Below are positions 16,940 through 25,862 of a stretch of 64,000 nt of DNA, piece by piece; within the stretch, counting starts at the first letter, position 1; each line of letters starts with the position of its first letter. Source of the DNA: Gillisella vitis (lineage in GTDB: Bacteria > Pseudomonadota > Alphaproteobacteria > Rhizobiales > Rhizobiaceae); assembly GCF_001541345.2 (NCBI RefSeq), contig NZ_LMVL02000003.1:682001-746000 (forward strand), given 5' to 3'. A program made the translations under genes and the position numbers. The notes beneath the pieces were generated by a model. That model saw only the letters and a program-made list of their open reading frames with translations, was not told the DNA's origin and did no database searches.

Positions 16940-18103
16940 TTAAGCCGCGTGACCGGCAAGCTGGCGCCGCCCGGCAATCTTGCCGAAAATCGACACGACC
17001 CGCTCGATATCTTCAGCCGTGGTGGCGGGACCGAGCGACAGCCGCAAGCCGCCAATGCCTGCATCCAATCCCATCGCCGTCAAAACATGGCTCTGTCCAA
17101 CCTTGCCGGACGAACAGGCCGCTCCGGCAGACAGCGCCACGCCTTCCAGATCAAAGGCGATCTGCCCGGTTTCAGCTTTCAGACCCGGCAGCGTGAAGAA
17201 ACTCGTATTGCCGATACGCTTCTGACCCGCGCCGTGGATCACTAGATCGGGAGCCATGCTGCGCATGCCTGTTTCCAAAGCATCTCGCAAGGCCGCAATC
17301 TGTAAATTGCGATTTATCAAGTCTTTTGTAGCATAGTCCGCAGCAGCACCGAAGCCTGCAATTGCAGCAAGGTTCTCCGTGCCACCGCGATGGCCCTTTT
17401 CCTGCCCGCCGCCGCGCACCAGCGGTTCCGGCATCAGCGCCTCGCCGCGAGCCACCACGGCGCCAGCCCCTTTGGGGCCGCCAAGCTTGTGGGCAGATAG
17501 AATCAGGAAATCCGCATCCAGGGCCGCAATATCGACCGGGATACGCCCAACCGCCTGGACCGCATCCACCAGCAGCAATCCGCCCTTAGCGTGAACCAGT
17601 TGCCCCACCGCTTCAACCGGCTGGATAACCCCGGTTTCATTATTAGCCAGCATGACGGCGACCAGCGGCATGCCCTGATCGGCAGGATGGTCGGCCAGCG
17701 CCCGCTCCAGGGTATCGAGATCGATCACGCCCTGTTGGGTCACAGGGATTTCGGTCGCACAATCTGGCGAAAAGCGCCCACCTTGCCGCACAGCAGGATG
17801 TTCGATGGCCGAGACATAGGCTCGTCCGATGGCCAACAGTGAACGGCCCATCCTATAGCGAGGCGACAGGACAAAATTTGCCGCTTCCGTTGCCGTCGAG
17901 GTAAAGACGACATTGGCGGGCGCGGCTCCGACAAGTTCCGCCACCTGGCGGCGCGCCTTTTCTACCAGGGCGCGGGCAGCCCGACCTTCAGCGTGAACAG
18001 AGGATGGATTGCCCGGCATGGCCAAAGCAGCCAGCATGGCATCGCGCGCTTCATTCAGAAGCGGTGCGGTAGCATTCCAGTCCATGTAGATGCGTTCAGC
18101 CAT
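16940..18103 (-). CDS. sufS2: Cysteine desulfurase, NifS/IscS type
   Basis: A 387-aa group I cysteine desulfurase. The PLP lysine is K206 in LSAHKLGGPKGAGAV; the active cysteine is C330 in LSAGAACSSGKVGQSHV, the SSGxACxS-loop class that is distinct from the downstream SufS. It is the first gene of the suf run, matching the order reported for Agrobacterium (sufS2-B-C-D-S1-X-A). Having two desulfurases of different classes in one operon suggests two sulfur routes, one of which may serve other thio-cofactors; this is inference. Confidence 0.93.
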   Translation of the reverse strand: MAERIYMDWNATAPLLNEARDAMLAALAMPGNPSSVHAEGRAARALVEKARRQVAELVGAAPANVVFTSTATEAANFVLSPRYRMGRSLLAIGRAYVSAIEHPAVRQGGRFSPDCATEIPVTQQGVIDLDTLERALADHPADQGMPLVAVMLANNETGVIQPVEAVGQLVHAKGGLLLVDAVQAVGRIPVDIAALDADFLILSAHKLGGPKGAGAVVARGEALMPEPLVRGGGQEKGHRGGTENLAAIAGFGAAADYATKDLINRNLQIAALRDALETGMRSMAPDLVIHGAGQKRIGNTSFFTLPGLKAETGQIAFDLEGVALSAGAACSSGKVGQSHVLTAMGLDAGIGGLRLSLGPATTAEDIERVVSIFGKIAGRRQLAGHAA

Positions 18104-18398
18104 GTTTTCTCTGATATGTTCCGCTTTGTTGTGCCGCGATCTTAAGCCGGAAGGCGCAAAACCTGCGTATTGTCTTAAATCATGCCCTGTTTTCGGAGAA
18201 AATCACGCATCTGCCTTAGAAGATGCATTTTTCTTGAAATTTTCACCCCGACTGTCCTATGACACATTCAATAACACAGCGACCCATAATTTCGAATGGT
18301 TCTAAACTGGGTTTTAGAAAAGCTGAGTGCCCCCGTCAAGTCATCTTCTGACGGGTAAGGGCGCGAAGGCAAAAAAACACGCCAAGACCGGAGTATCC
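18104..18398. other. Divergent promoter region between the suf operon and an alpha/beta hydrolase gene
   Basis: 295 bp with no ORF of note. It must hold the suf promoter (-) and the hydrolase promoter (+). The section 18180-18310 is AT-rich. An Irr-type inverted repeat lies at 18290-18306 (listed apart). No RNA gene seen. Confidence 0.6.
18290..18306. promoter_or_regulatory. Irr-type iron control element (candidate)
   Basis: The sequence TTTCGAATGGTTCTAAA fits the rhizobial iron control element TTTAGAA-N3-TTCTAAA with one mismatch, and a further half-site (TTTTAGAAAA) follows about 6 bases on. It lies 187 bp from the start of the suf operon and 93 bp from the alpha/beta hydrolase start. Iron control of suf genes by Irr and RirA is known in rhizobia. 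Which gene it controls here is inference. Confidence 0.5.
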
Positions 18399-19076
18399 AT
18401 GCCCGAAGTCATTTTCAACGGACCCGCAGGACGTCTAGAGGGCCGCTACCAGCCCTCCAAGGAAAAGAGCGCCCCGATTGCGATCATCCTGCATCCGCAT
18501 CCGCAATTTGGCGGCACGATGAACAACCAGATCGTCTATCAGTTGTTCTACATGTTCCAGAAGCGTGGTTTTACAACCTTGCGCTTCAACTTCCGCAGCA
18601 TCGGCCGCAGCCAGGGCGAATTCGACCACGGCGCCGGCGAATTGTCCGACGCTGCCTCGGCGCTCGACTGGGTGCAGGGCTTGCATCCCGATTCAAAGAG
18701 CTGTTGGGTTGCCGGCTATTCCTTCGGCTCGTGGATCGGCATGCAGCTGTTGATGCGCCGCCCGGAAATCGAAGGTTTTATTTCGGTTGCGCCGCAGCCG
18801 AATACCTATGATTTCTCCTTCCTCGCCCCCTGCCCTTCGTCCGGTCTGATCATCCATGGCGATGCCGACAAGGTTGCGCCCGAAAAGGACGTTCAGGGTC
18901 TGGTGGACAAACTGAAGACCCAGAAGGGCATTCTGATCACCCAGAAGACCTTGCCCGGCGCCAACCATTTCTTCAATGGCCAGGTCGAAACACTGATGGC
19001 CGAATGCGAGGATTATCTGGATCGCCGCCTGGAAGGCGAACTGGTGCCCGAACCGGCTGCCAAGCGGCTGCGCTGA
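18399..19076 (+). CDS. Alpha/beta hydrolase (dienelactone hydrolase-like)
   Basis: A 225-aa alpha/beta hydrolase. The oxyanion region IILHPHPQFGGTMNN is near residue 28, the nucleophile elbow is GYSFGSW near 104 (G-Y-S-F-G), an acid in HGDADKVAPE is near 155, and the likely catalytic His is in GANHFFNGQ near 188. All three members of the triad can be found. The start at 18399 is chosen because GGAG lies just upstream; the open frame extends 24 codons further. The substrate is unknown. A strong terminator follows. Confidence 0.88.
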   Translation: MPEVIFNGPAGRLEGRYQPSKEKSAPIAIILHPHPQFGGTMNNQIVYQLFYMFQKRGFTTLRFNFRSIGRSQGEFDHGAGELSDAASALDWVQGLHPDSKSCWVAGYSFGSWIGMQLLMRRPEIEGFISVAPQPNTYDFSFLAPCPSSGLIIHGDADKVAPEKDVQGLVDKLKTQKGILITQKTLPGANHFFNGQVETLMAECEDYLDRRLEGELVPEPAAKRLR

Positions 19077-19101
19077 TTAGCCCATATTTCTTTTTGCAAA
19101 T

Positions 19102-19133
19102 AAAAACGCCGGTTGTTTCAACCGGCGTTTTTT
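19102..19133 (+). terminator. Rho-independent terminator after the alpha/beta hydrolase gene
   Basis: A perfect 14-bp inverted repeat, 19102-19115 with 19119-19132, around a TTT loop, with the core ACGCCGGTT/AACCGGCGT. The 3' arm ends in a T-run on the plus strand and the 5' arm begins with an A-run, so it can act in both directions. Confidence 0.9.
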
Positions 19134-19195
19134 GTGGCATAGTCTATCCGCCCAGATCGGCTTCCTGAATCGCCGGATATCAAAAGGGGATTGCT

Positions 19196-19819
19196 ATGGA
19201 CCTGCATTCAATGATCACCTTTGCGCTGGCTTTTCTGGTGTTTGCCGCCAGTCCCGGCCCCGATAATGTGACGATCATGGCCCGCACCCTTTCCCATGGG
19301 CCTGCGTCGGGTCTTGCTTATGGCTTGGGGACGGTTACCGGCATCCTAATTTATTTGACGCTTGCGTTTTTCGGCCTGTCTGTGTTGGCGCAAGACATGG
19401 GCTGGCTGATGGAGCTTTTGCGTTATGGCGGTGCGGTCTATCTTATCTGGATGGGTGTCCGCCTCTGGATGGCAAAGCCGGTCCTGCCGCAGATGGTGCC
19501 GATGGAGCGCCGTGGGGCGCTGTTTCCCGTGTACCTGACAGGTTTCGCGCTCAATCTCGGCAATCCGAAAATGCCACTTTTCTATCTAGCCCTGCTGCCG
19601 AATTTCGTACCCGCATCCTTCAATGTGTCGGCGCTGATCGATATCATCGCGATCATTCTTGCGGTCGAGACCTTGGTGATTGGCGGCCATGTCTTTCTGG
19701 CGGGACGGGCCAGACGCCTCTTGAAAACACCCCGCAGCGTGGCGCTGATCAACCGCACGACCGGCGGTTTTTTGGGCGCTGCCGGGGTGGCTATCCTCGC
19801 ATCTGGCCGCGGAAATTGA
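19196..19819 (+). CDS. LysE/RhtB-family exporter
   Basis: A 207-aa inner-membrane protein with about six hydrophobic segments and the family's N-terminal FAASPGPDNVTIMARTLSHG near residue 16 and NLGNPKMPLFYLALLP near 122. The family exports amino acids or similar small molecules by proton exchange. AGGGG precedes the ATG. It stands alone between two plus-strand units. A second member of the family lies at 32222. Confidence 0.9.
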   Translation: MDLHSMITFALAFLVFAASPGPDNVTIMARTLSHGPASGLAYGLGTVTGILIYLTLAFFGLSVLAQDMGWLMELLRYGGAVYLIWMGVRLWMAKPVLPQMVPMERRGALFPVYLTGFALNLGNPKMPLFYLALLPNFVPASFNVSALIDIIAIILAVETLVIGGHVFLAGRARRLLKTPRSVALINRTTGGFLGAAGVAILASGRGN

Positions 19820-19924
19820 AGTTTCGTTAAGCTTTATGGCGCAGCGAAGGGCCTATTCCTTGACTTTGGGGCGTTTTCGGCCTATCCCGCGCTGGCGTTA
19901 ACGCCTGTTCGCGGGCGATTCATC

Positions 19925-21535
19925 TTGAGTTCGCAAGAACGGAACGGAAAACATTTCCCTTTGACCACATTCGCTGACCTTGGCCTGAGCCAAAAAGTTC
20001 TTTCCGCTGTAACTGATGCCGGCTACACCGTGCCGACACCGATCCAGGCTGGCGCCATTCCGCCGGCCCTGATGCGCCGCGACATTTGCGGCATTGCCCA
20101 GACGGGTACAGGCAAGACGGCGTCCTTCGTACTGCCGATGCTGACATTGCTCGAAAAAGGCCGCGCCCGCGCCCGCATGCCGCGCACGCTGATTATGGAG
20201 CCGACGCGCGAACTTGCAGCCCAGGTGGCCGAGAATTTCGAAAAATACGGCAAGAATCATAAGCTCAACATTGCCCTGCTGATCGGCGGCGTTTCGTTCG
20301 ATGAACAGGACCGCAAACTGGAGCGTGGCGCCGATGTGCTGATCTGCACGCCTGGCCGCCTGCTGGACCATTGCGAGCGCGGCAAGCTGCTGATGACCGG
20401 CGTGGAAATCCTCGTTATCGACGAAGCCGACCGTATGCTGGACATGGGCTTCATTCCCGATATCGAGCGTATCGCCAAGCTCATTCCCTTTACCCGTCAG
20501 ACGCTGTTCTTCTCGGCTACCATGCCGCCGGAAATCCAGAAGCTGGCCGACAAGTTCCTGCAAAACCCGGAACGCATCGAGGTGGCTCCGCCATCTTCGA
20601 CCGCCAAGACCGTGACGCAGCGGCTGGTTGCCTGCCAGAACAAGGATTATGAAAAGCGCTCCACCCTGCGCGACATCATCCGCGCCCAAGACGATCTGAA
20701 GAACGCCATCATCTTCTGTAACAGGAAGAAGGATGTGGCCGATCTGTTCCGTTCGCTTGAGCGGCATGGTTTCTCGGTCGGCGCCCTGCATGGCGACATG
20801 GACCAGCGTTCGCGCACCAACATGCTGGCAGGTTTCAAGGACAATCAGATTACGCTTTTGGTCGCTTCCGACGTTGCGGCCCGTGGCCTTGATATTCCCG
20901 ATGTTAGCCATGTGTTCAATTTCGACGTGCCGATCCATGCGGAAGACTATGTCCACCGCATCGGCCGTACCGGCCGCGCTGGGCGCTCCGGTCGTGCATT
21001 TACGCTCGTGACCAAGTCAGACGCGAAATATCTCGACGCGATTGAAAAACTGATCGGCGAAAAGCCAGAATGGCTGGACGGCGACGTCGCGGCGCTGCCG
21101 CCCATGGCAGAAGGTGATCGTGATGAGCGCCGTGGCCGTGGCGGCAAGAATGCTCGTGACAAGAGCGGAAGTGACAGAAGCGGTAGTGAACGGGGCCGTG
21201 GCCGGGAGCGCTCCAGAGACGGCGCGCGTGACGGTGATCGTGAACATCGCAGCAGTCACAAGCCTGACACGACAGAAGAGCAGATTAGCACCGAAGCGGC
21301 TGTAGAAGTCGTCGCAACCAAGGTGGATAGCGTGAAGCAAGAGCGCAAGACAGACAGACGGCCAAGCCAGGGCAACCGCGATTATCGCAATAGCCAGGCA
21401 CCCAACCCGGCCAATGATGACCAGCGCGAACGCCGCCGCCAGCATTACCGCGATCACGATGACGGCCCGACCCCTGTTGGCTTCGGCGATGATATTCCTG
21501 CTTTCATGCTGATCGTTGCCAACGCCAAAGCCTGA
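19925..21535 (+). CDS. rhlE: DEAD-box ATP-dependent RNA helicase (RhlE group)
   Basis: A 536-aa DEAD-box helicase that unwinds short RNA duplexes. Motifs in order: Q motif PTPIQ at 37-41, AQTGTGKT at 58-65, PTRELA near 93, DEAD at 166-169, SAT at 197-199 and HRIGRTGRAGR at 344-354. Residues from about 400 on form a basic, Arg/Asp/Ser-rich low-complexity tail (RDERRGRGGKN and similar), typical of RNA-binding tails. The start is a TTG, since no ATG lies upstream of the Q motif in a fitting place. The Nudix gene starts 2 bases after its stop. Confidence 0.92.
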   Translation: MSSQERNGKHFPLTTFADLGLSQKVLSAVTDAGYTVPTPIQAGAIPPALMRRDICGIAQTGTGKTASFVLPMLTLLEKGRARARMPRTLIMEPTRELAAQVAENFEKYGKNHKLNIALLIGGVSFDEQDRKLERGADVLICTPGRLLDHCERGKLLMTGVEILVIDEADRMLDMGFIPDIERIAKLIPFTRQTLFFSATMPPEIQKLADKFLQNPERIEVAPPSSTAKTVTQRLVACQNKDYEKRSTLRDIIRAQDDLKNAIIFCNRKKDVADLFRSLERHGFSVGALHGDMDQRSRTNMLAGFKDNQITLLVASDVAARGLDIPDVSHVFNFDVPIHAEDYVHRIGRTGRAGRSGRAFTLVTKSDAKYLDAIEKLIGEKPEWLDGDVAALPPMAEGDRDERRGRGGKNARDKSGSDRSGSERGRGRERSRDGARDGDREHRSSHKPDTTEEQISTEAAVEVVATKVDSVKQERKTDRRPSQGNRDYRNSQAPNPANDDQRERRRQHYRDHDDGPTPVGFGDDIPAFMLIVANAKA

Positions 21536-21536
21536 C

Positions 21537-21941
21537 ATGCTGCCCGGAATTGATTTCCCGGGTGTCGGCGTTGGCCTTGCCATCCTCAGAGATGGCAAGC
21601 TTTTGCTTTACAAGCGAATCCGCCCGCCCGAAGCCGGTTTCTGGAATATTGTCGGCGGCAAGGTCGATGTGCTTGAGCCTGCGGAGCACGCAGCGCGGCG
21701 TGAAGCCGAAGAAGAAACCGGGCTGACCATCGGCTCCGTGGAATTTGTCAGCGTCAGCGAACAAATCATCGCAGCCGACCGTCAGCACTGGGTTTCTCTT
21801 CTCTATAAGACCAGCGACATCTCAGGCGAAGCGACCTTGACCGAACCCGACAAGCTATCGGATTTCGGCTGGTTCGATCTCGATCACCTGCCGCAGCCTT
21901 TATCGGCCTTCACCAAGGCTATACTGCCGTTTCTACGCTGA
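21537..21941 (+). CDS. Nudix hydrolase
   Basis: A 134-aa Nudix protein. The Nudix box G-x5-E-x7-REUxEExGU is seen as GKVDVLEPAEHAARREAEEETGL, near residues 40-62. Such enzymes cleave nucleoside diphosphate-X compounds; the form resembles MutT/NUDT-like ADP-ribose or NTP hydrolases. The ATG at 21537 is 2 bases after the helicase stop, so the two are probably co-translated. Its 3' end overlaps the convergent DUF2182 gene by 9 bases. Confidence 0.88.
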   Translation: MLPGIDFPGVGVGLAILRDGKLLLYKRIRPPEAGFWNIVGGKVDVLEPAEHAARREAEEETGLTIGSVEFVSVSEQIIAADRQHWVSLLYKTSDISGEATLTEPDKLSDFGWFDLDHLPQPLSAFTKAILPFLR

Positions 21942-22778
21942 TTTTTCCGCGTGCCGTGACTGATCGCAACCATCAAAGAATCCTGGAACAGTGTTGGTTG
22001 TGGGGCGTAACCTCTTAAGCGCTCCTTGATACACAAGGCCTGCTGGCCCTGCTATAGTCCAGCGAGCTGGACGTCCGGGGCGGAGCCTCTCCGAGACCAT
22101 GATCGCCGATGCGGCAGCCATAAACAGAAGGTGGTAGTCATGCACGGCGAATGGTAACACCATCAGCGCCCAGCAGGTACCAACACAAAGTCCGCCCTCA
22201 CGCAGGCCGTAGCGCAGGCAATCACGATCTGCGGACCAGCCAAAAGCGCTCAATCGCGGCGTCCAGTGACACTGGTTCAAGATACGTTGTTTCCAGGGTG
22301 TGATTTGCCAGAAGCCGACGAGGCCCAATGCCAGCAGCAGGACTGGCAGATCGACTAGGCTTGCAGCCACCCGCAGCAGCATGCCGAGGACCACAAGCAG
22401 TGGTGCGCAAACAGCCCATAGACCGCAATAACTGACAAAGAACATGCCCAACGAGCGTACTCGCCGCCTCTTGAGGCTACGGTTCCAGATATGCATGATC
22501 GGGTCCCGCAAAATTAATGACATCATTGCGATCAGCATGATCATCAGAGACAAGGCAACGCCGGTCACGGACATCATCCATATTTGCACCTGGAAGGCAC
22601 GCCAGCCCCGGTCAAGAAGAGCGCCAGAGGCCGAAATGCAAAGATCCAGAGCATCATTGCCATGGCTTGTGAAAGCCATGGCAAGCCAGCCGGTAAGGCT
22701 GAAGGTAAGCAAGGTGGGCCATGGCGGCTCCTTCAACAAGGAGACCACGGCCCTGATCCGAGACAGAGTGGGAGCCAT
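21933..22778 (-). CDS. DUF2182-family integral membrane protein
   Basis: A 281-aa inner-membrane protein with about six hydrophobic segments (near 22-38, 66-90, 112-132, 143-158, 195-213 and 215-230). The family is described as a predicted metal-binding membrane protein. The family core is seen as FWQITPWKQRILNQCHWTP near 157-174 and GLREGGLCVGTCWALMVLP near 191-209. As I recall the family, the first motif normally has two cysteines (K-x2-C-L-x2-C); here only C170 remains. It lies 5 bases downstream of the tyrosinase gene and is surely co-transcribed. A role in copper supply to the tyrosinase is a guess. Confidence 0.82.
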   Translation of the reverse strand: MAPTLSRIRAVVSLLKEPPWPTLLTFSLTGWLAMAFTSHGNDALDLCISASGALLDRGWRAFQVQIWMMSVTGVALSLMIMLIAMMSLILRDPIMHIWNRSLKRRRVRSLGMFFVSYCGLWAVCAPLLVVLGMLLRVAASLVDLPVLLLALGLVGFWQITPWKQRILNQCHWTPRLSAFGWSADRDCLRYGLREGGLCVGTCWALMVLPFAVHDYHLLFMAAASAIMVSERLRPGRPARWTIAGPAGLVYQGALKRLRPTTNTVPGFFDGCDQSRHAEKSA

Positions 22779-22783
22779 GCCGC

Positions 22784-24304
22784 TTAGCCCGGCTGACGGT
22801 AAAGGCTGATGCGTTCGACAGTTACCTTCGCGCCCTCTCGCAGAGCCTTACGGGGAACGAGATGGACGCTCAAACCGCTCTTGGTGATATTGCCGCTATG
22901 GATTAAGCCGGATAGGAGTTTGGTGATGTCAAGAACCTGCGTCACACCCCGTCCGCCATGGGAGCTGTCGGTTTTCGACGCATTGCGAACGCCGAATAGG
23001 CCGACAGAGCCTGCACGAAGGTCCAGACGGTGCGCATGATCGGCATCATCGGGCAGATTGAGATAGACATCGATCACGAAGCCATCCTGTTGTGCACGAA
23101 TGTTTTCCAGATTGAGGAAATACCTGTCATGCGGGGCATCGCCACTGCGCAACCCCAAAGCCAACGTCTTTGGTGCAGTAAATAGCGCTGAGGAGGCATC
23201 GTCCAGATGGACCGCCGATGACGTTTTTTCACCGGACAGGGCAAGAACATCCGCATTCGCCCCGACCAGTTCGGCAGCCTTGGGTTCCGTCACCGCTTTT
23301 CCTCCTGTTGCGACAGCCGCCGCCAGAACGGGGGCTTGAGCTACAACGAACTGGTCATAGGTATAATCCAGTTTCGGGCTTGTGGTCTCCAGCATATCAG
23401 AGGGCTTGTAGTAATACGGCGTTCCATCCGGGTTCGGCACGACGAATTTACGATCCTGAGGTCCGTCCAGCCAGGCCGGATCGACAGGGTTTTTGTGCAA
23501 TGGGGATGCGGCATTCCATTGCGCCCAAAGCCGGTCGATATTGGCATGATGCAGCCAGAAAATCGGATCAAGTCCCGCCGTGTCGGGGACGGCCATCAGG
23601 CCCTGTAGCTTCGAATCTTCAGGATTGTCGCCACCGATAGCAATATGGACCACATTGTGTGGCATGTGTTCCAACAGGCCGAATGTGTCGCTATCGTGGG
23701 AAAAGCCCGTCTTGACGCCACCAAATCCGGGGCTGCCGCCTGAGGACACACCCGTGAAAATAGGCCACTCCAGTGCCTCCAGGCTCACATCCTCGACAGG
23801 CACGATGATCGGTGGCGTTCCTGAGCCGTAGCGCTGCTTGATGTAGAGTGGATTAGGGCCACCTTCAAACTCTTCCTGCGCGAAGGCAGGTGGCATCATC
23901 CGTGCCTTGGGATTGGTCGTATCGCTGTAGTTCCAATAGGGCATGGCCCAGTCCGCTGGCCCTCCCATAGCCACGATCTGCGCCCGCACAAGCGCTTCAA
24001 TCGACCAGATATAACCGCGATGCCAGGGTAGGAAATACCAGCTGCCGTGTTGGCATTGGTTCCAATAGAGATCCTGGTCCGCTTGGGACGGCAAGGGCTC
24101 TCCAGCCGTGTAATATCCATATGTCGTCCAGAGACTATCGGGATCATCGATATCAATCCCGTGGATCGCAGCCATGAAATTCCAGCTGGTGTTATCGGCC
24201 AACGCCTTTTGTCGCAGCTTGCCGACACCCTTGGCGTACCAATAGAGAATTGGATCGCTGAAATCGCCGCCATTCGCCCATACACTTTTACGAACGTAAA
24301 CCAT
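22784..24304 (-). CDS. Tyrosinase-family copper oxidase
   Basis: A 506-aa type 3 copper protein that would oxidise phenols to quinones. CuA site: H48 (AAIHGI), H86 in NQCQHGSWYFLPWHR and H95; C84, two residues before H86, may form the His-Cys thioether found in some members. CuB site: H216 and H220 in MPHNVVHIAIGG, and H252/H253 in GLDPIFWLHHANIDRLW. The C-terminal ~150 residues form a beta-rich domain (SVGLFGVRNASKTDSSHGG) like the cap of plant polyphenol oxidases. No signal peptide is seen. It is followed by the DUF2182 gene. It resembles rhizobial tyrosinases linked to melanin or polyphenol chemistry; the substrate is unknown. Confidence 0.92.
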   Translation of the reverse strand: MVYVRKSVWANGGDFSDPILYWYAKGVGKLRQKALADNTSWNFMAAIHGIDIDDPDSLWTTYGYYTAGEPLPSQADQDLYWNQCQHGSWYFLPWHRGYIWSIEALVRAQIVAMGGPADWAMPYWNYSDTTNPKARMMPPAFAQEEFEGGPNPLYIKQRYGSGTPPIIVPVEDVSLEALEWPIFTGVSSGGSPGFGGVKTGFSHDSDTFGLLEHMPHNVVHIAIGGDNPEDSKLQGLMAVPDTAGLDPIFWLHHANIDRLWAQWNAASPLHKNPVDPAWLDGPQDRKFVVPNPDGTPYYYKPSDMLETTSPKLDYTYDQFVVAQAPVLAAAVATGGKAVTEPKAAELVGANADVLALSGEKTSSAVHLDDASSALFTAPKTLALGLRSGDAPHDRYFLNLENIRAQQDGFVIDVYLNLPDDADHAHRLDLRAGSVGLFGVRNASKTDSSHGGRGVTQVLDITKLLSGLIHSGNITKSGLSVHLVPRKALREGAKVTVERISLYRQPG

Positions 24305-24843
24305 ATTATCCCCCAGGATATTTGATGAAAAAACGATCAGAAACTAGGCCAAAGCTTCGCCCCCCAAGATCCCGCCCTTAGAGGGAGGTGAGGTCTTCGA
24401 TTGGTGAGGAAAAGGCTTCAGCCGAATGGCTTACACTTATGAATCCGTAGAGAATGCCCCGTCCTTTGAATATAGATCCGTTGGCACATCGTCGGAAATC
24501 AGCATCATCATGATGCTTTGGTCTTCAGGTTGTCCGTTGAATTTTGGGAAACTCGAGCTCGATTTTCCCTAACAAAACTTTGGTGAGTGAAAACATTGAA
24601 TGATTTTGCTCTCAAAACCTCTTAGATTTCAGAGAACTATCGAGTAAATCCTGATGCGGTTAAATGTGTCTTTTGATTGAATGTTATAAAATTGCTACTA
24701 TTGATTTAAATAACCGTCAAGTTGCCCAGCACTCTTGAAGAGACCTTTTTTGGGTGCTTTTTCGTGGCGAAGCGATTGCGCGAGCACCAGTCTCCTGGCT
24801 ACTGCGTCCGTGTCGTTTTAAGCGGCTGTTGCCGCGCCGAAGC
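24305..24843. other. Intergenic region, 539 bp, AT-rich toward 24.5-24.72 kb
   Basis: No ORF, tRNA or strong hairpin recognised. It lies upstream of the tyrosinase gene (-) and downstream of the TfoX-like gene (-), so it should hold the tyrosinase promoter. The right half is clearly AT-richer than the chromosome around it. A weak AGCAC/GTGCT dyad with a T-run at about 24729-24766 may be a poor terminator. Confidence 0.5.
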
Positions 24844-25188
24844 TCACTTGCGGCGCTTTGGGGGTGAAGGCTTTTGTGTCCGGATACCAGCCTCATAGGC
24901 CAGCCTTGCCCAGCGCGCCATTTCGTCGGGATCATCAAACGCGTCTTCCGGCACAGACCAATAGGGCATGGCGACAGGCTTCTTGCCGGGCCGTTGATAG
25001 ACCCATTGCCGGGCGCCAGCGGCGGCAAACTCTGATGCCGTCTGCGCGTCGGCTTTCAGCATGATCTCGTCAAACAGATAAAGCGCGAAGATTATGCCCT
25101 GGTGGTAGATACCCTTGCCACCGAACATGCGCCGGATACTGACCGGACCCAGCGATTGAAACATCTCTTCAATGTCGGCATTGTCCAT
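24844..25188 (-). CDS. TfoX/Sxy N-terminal domain protein
   Basis: A 114-aa protein with only the TfoX N-terminal domain: DIEEMFQSLGPVSIRRMFGGKGIY at residues 5-28, ALYLFDEIMLKAD and YWSVPEDAFDDPDEMARWARLAY. In gamma-proteobacteria full-length TfoX/Sxy regulates competence; the stand-alone domain is common in rhizobia and its role is not known. The C-terminus is a basic tail (PSPPKRRK). It lies 24 bases downstream of the flavin reductase gene. Confidence 0.87.
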   Translation of the reverse strand: MDNADIEEMFQSLGPVSIRRMFGGKGIYHQGIIFALYLFDEIMLKADAQTASEFAAAGARQWVYQRPGKKPVAMPYWSVPEDAFDDPDEMARWARLAYEAGIRTQKPSPPKRRK

Positions 25189-25212
25189 GATTTGGGTCCA
25201 TGATCTGGCCTA

Positions 25213-25695
25213 TTAGACGGTGTGAAAACCTCTTTGCAGGTAAAGAAGCGTTGCAGCTTTTTCACCAAGCTTCAGCCCCACCACTTCGCCGAACAGGACA
25301 GTGTGCGTGGCCGTGATTTTCCTGTCCACCACCCGGCAATCATAAGCGGCGATGGCATCGGCCAGCAGCGGTGCGCCAGTAATCATCTGCTCCCAGCTAC
25401 CAAGCGCGAAGCGCTCTTCGCTCGACAGCTTGCCGAAGCCAGCGAAAGCTCCAGCCAGGTCCTGATGATGAGCGGCGAGCGTGTTCAGGGCAAAACAATC
25501 ACTTTCGAAGAACGGCTTGTTGCCTTCATTCTGATTGTTGATGCAGGCCAGCACCATCGGTGGCTGATCGGAAACCGAGCATGCGGCAGTGATGGTCGTG
25601 CCTCTGGCAACACCTTGAAATTCCGTGGTGACGATCTGCACATGGCCTGCGTAGCGGCTCATCGCTTCACGATAGTCCAAAGGATTGATAGCCAC
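25213..25695 (-). CDS. Flavin reductase-like domain protein
   Basis: A 160-aa member of the flavin reductase (FMN-binding split barrel) family. Visible regions are YAGHVQIVTTEFQGVARGTTITAACSVSDQPPMVLACI at residues 15-52 and NTLAAHHQDLAGAFAG near 71. Such proteins reduce free FMN/FAD with NAD(P)H for a partner monooxygenase, but no partner is nearby. It forms a short unit with the TfoX-like gene and is divergent from the binding-protein gene at 25863. Confidence 0.87.
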   Translation of the reverse strand: MAINPLDYREAMSRYAGHVQIVTTEFQGVARGTTITAACSVSDQPPMVLACINNQNEGNKPFFESDCFALNTLAAHHQDLAGAFAGFGKLSSEERFALGSWEQMITGAPLLADAIAAYDCRVVDRKITATHTVLFGEVVGLKLGEKAATLLYLQRGFHTV

Positions 25696-25862
25696 GCCTG
25701 CACTCCTTGCCTATTTGCTTGTCAAGAATGGCTATAGTGCATGATGCGTAAAAGTGTGAAGCGGTTTTACGAAACCATCATGCTCCGACAGCATCTTACG
25801 GCGGCGACCAAGACATTTTCATTCCCTTGCTGTTGCTGTGTCGCTAAGGTAACTGAAAATTC

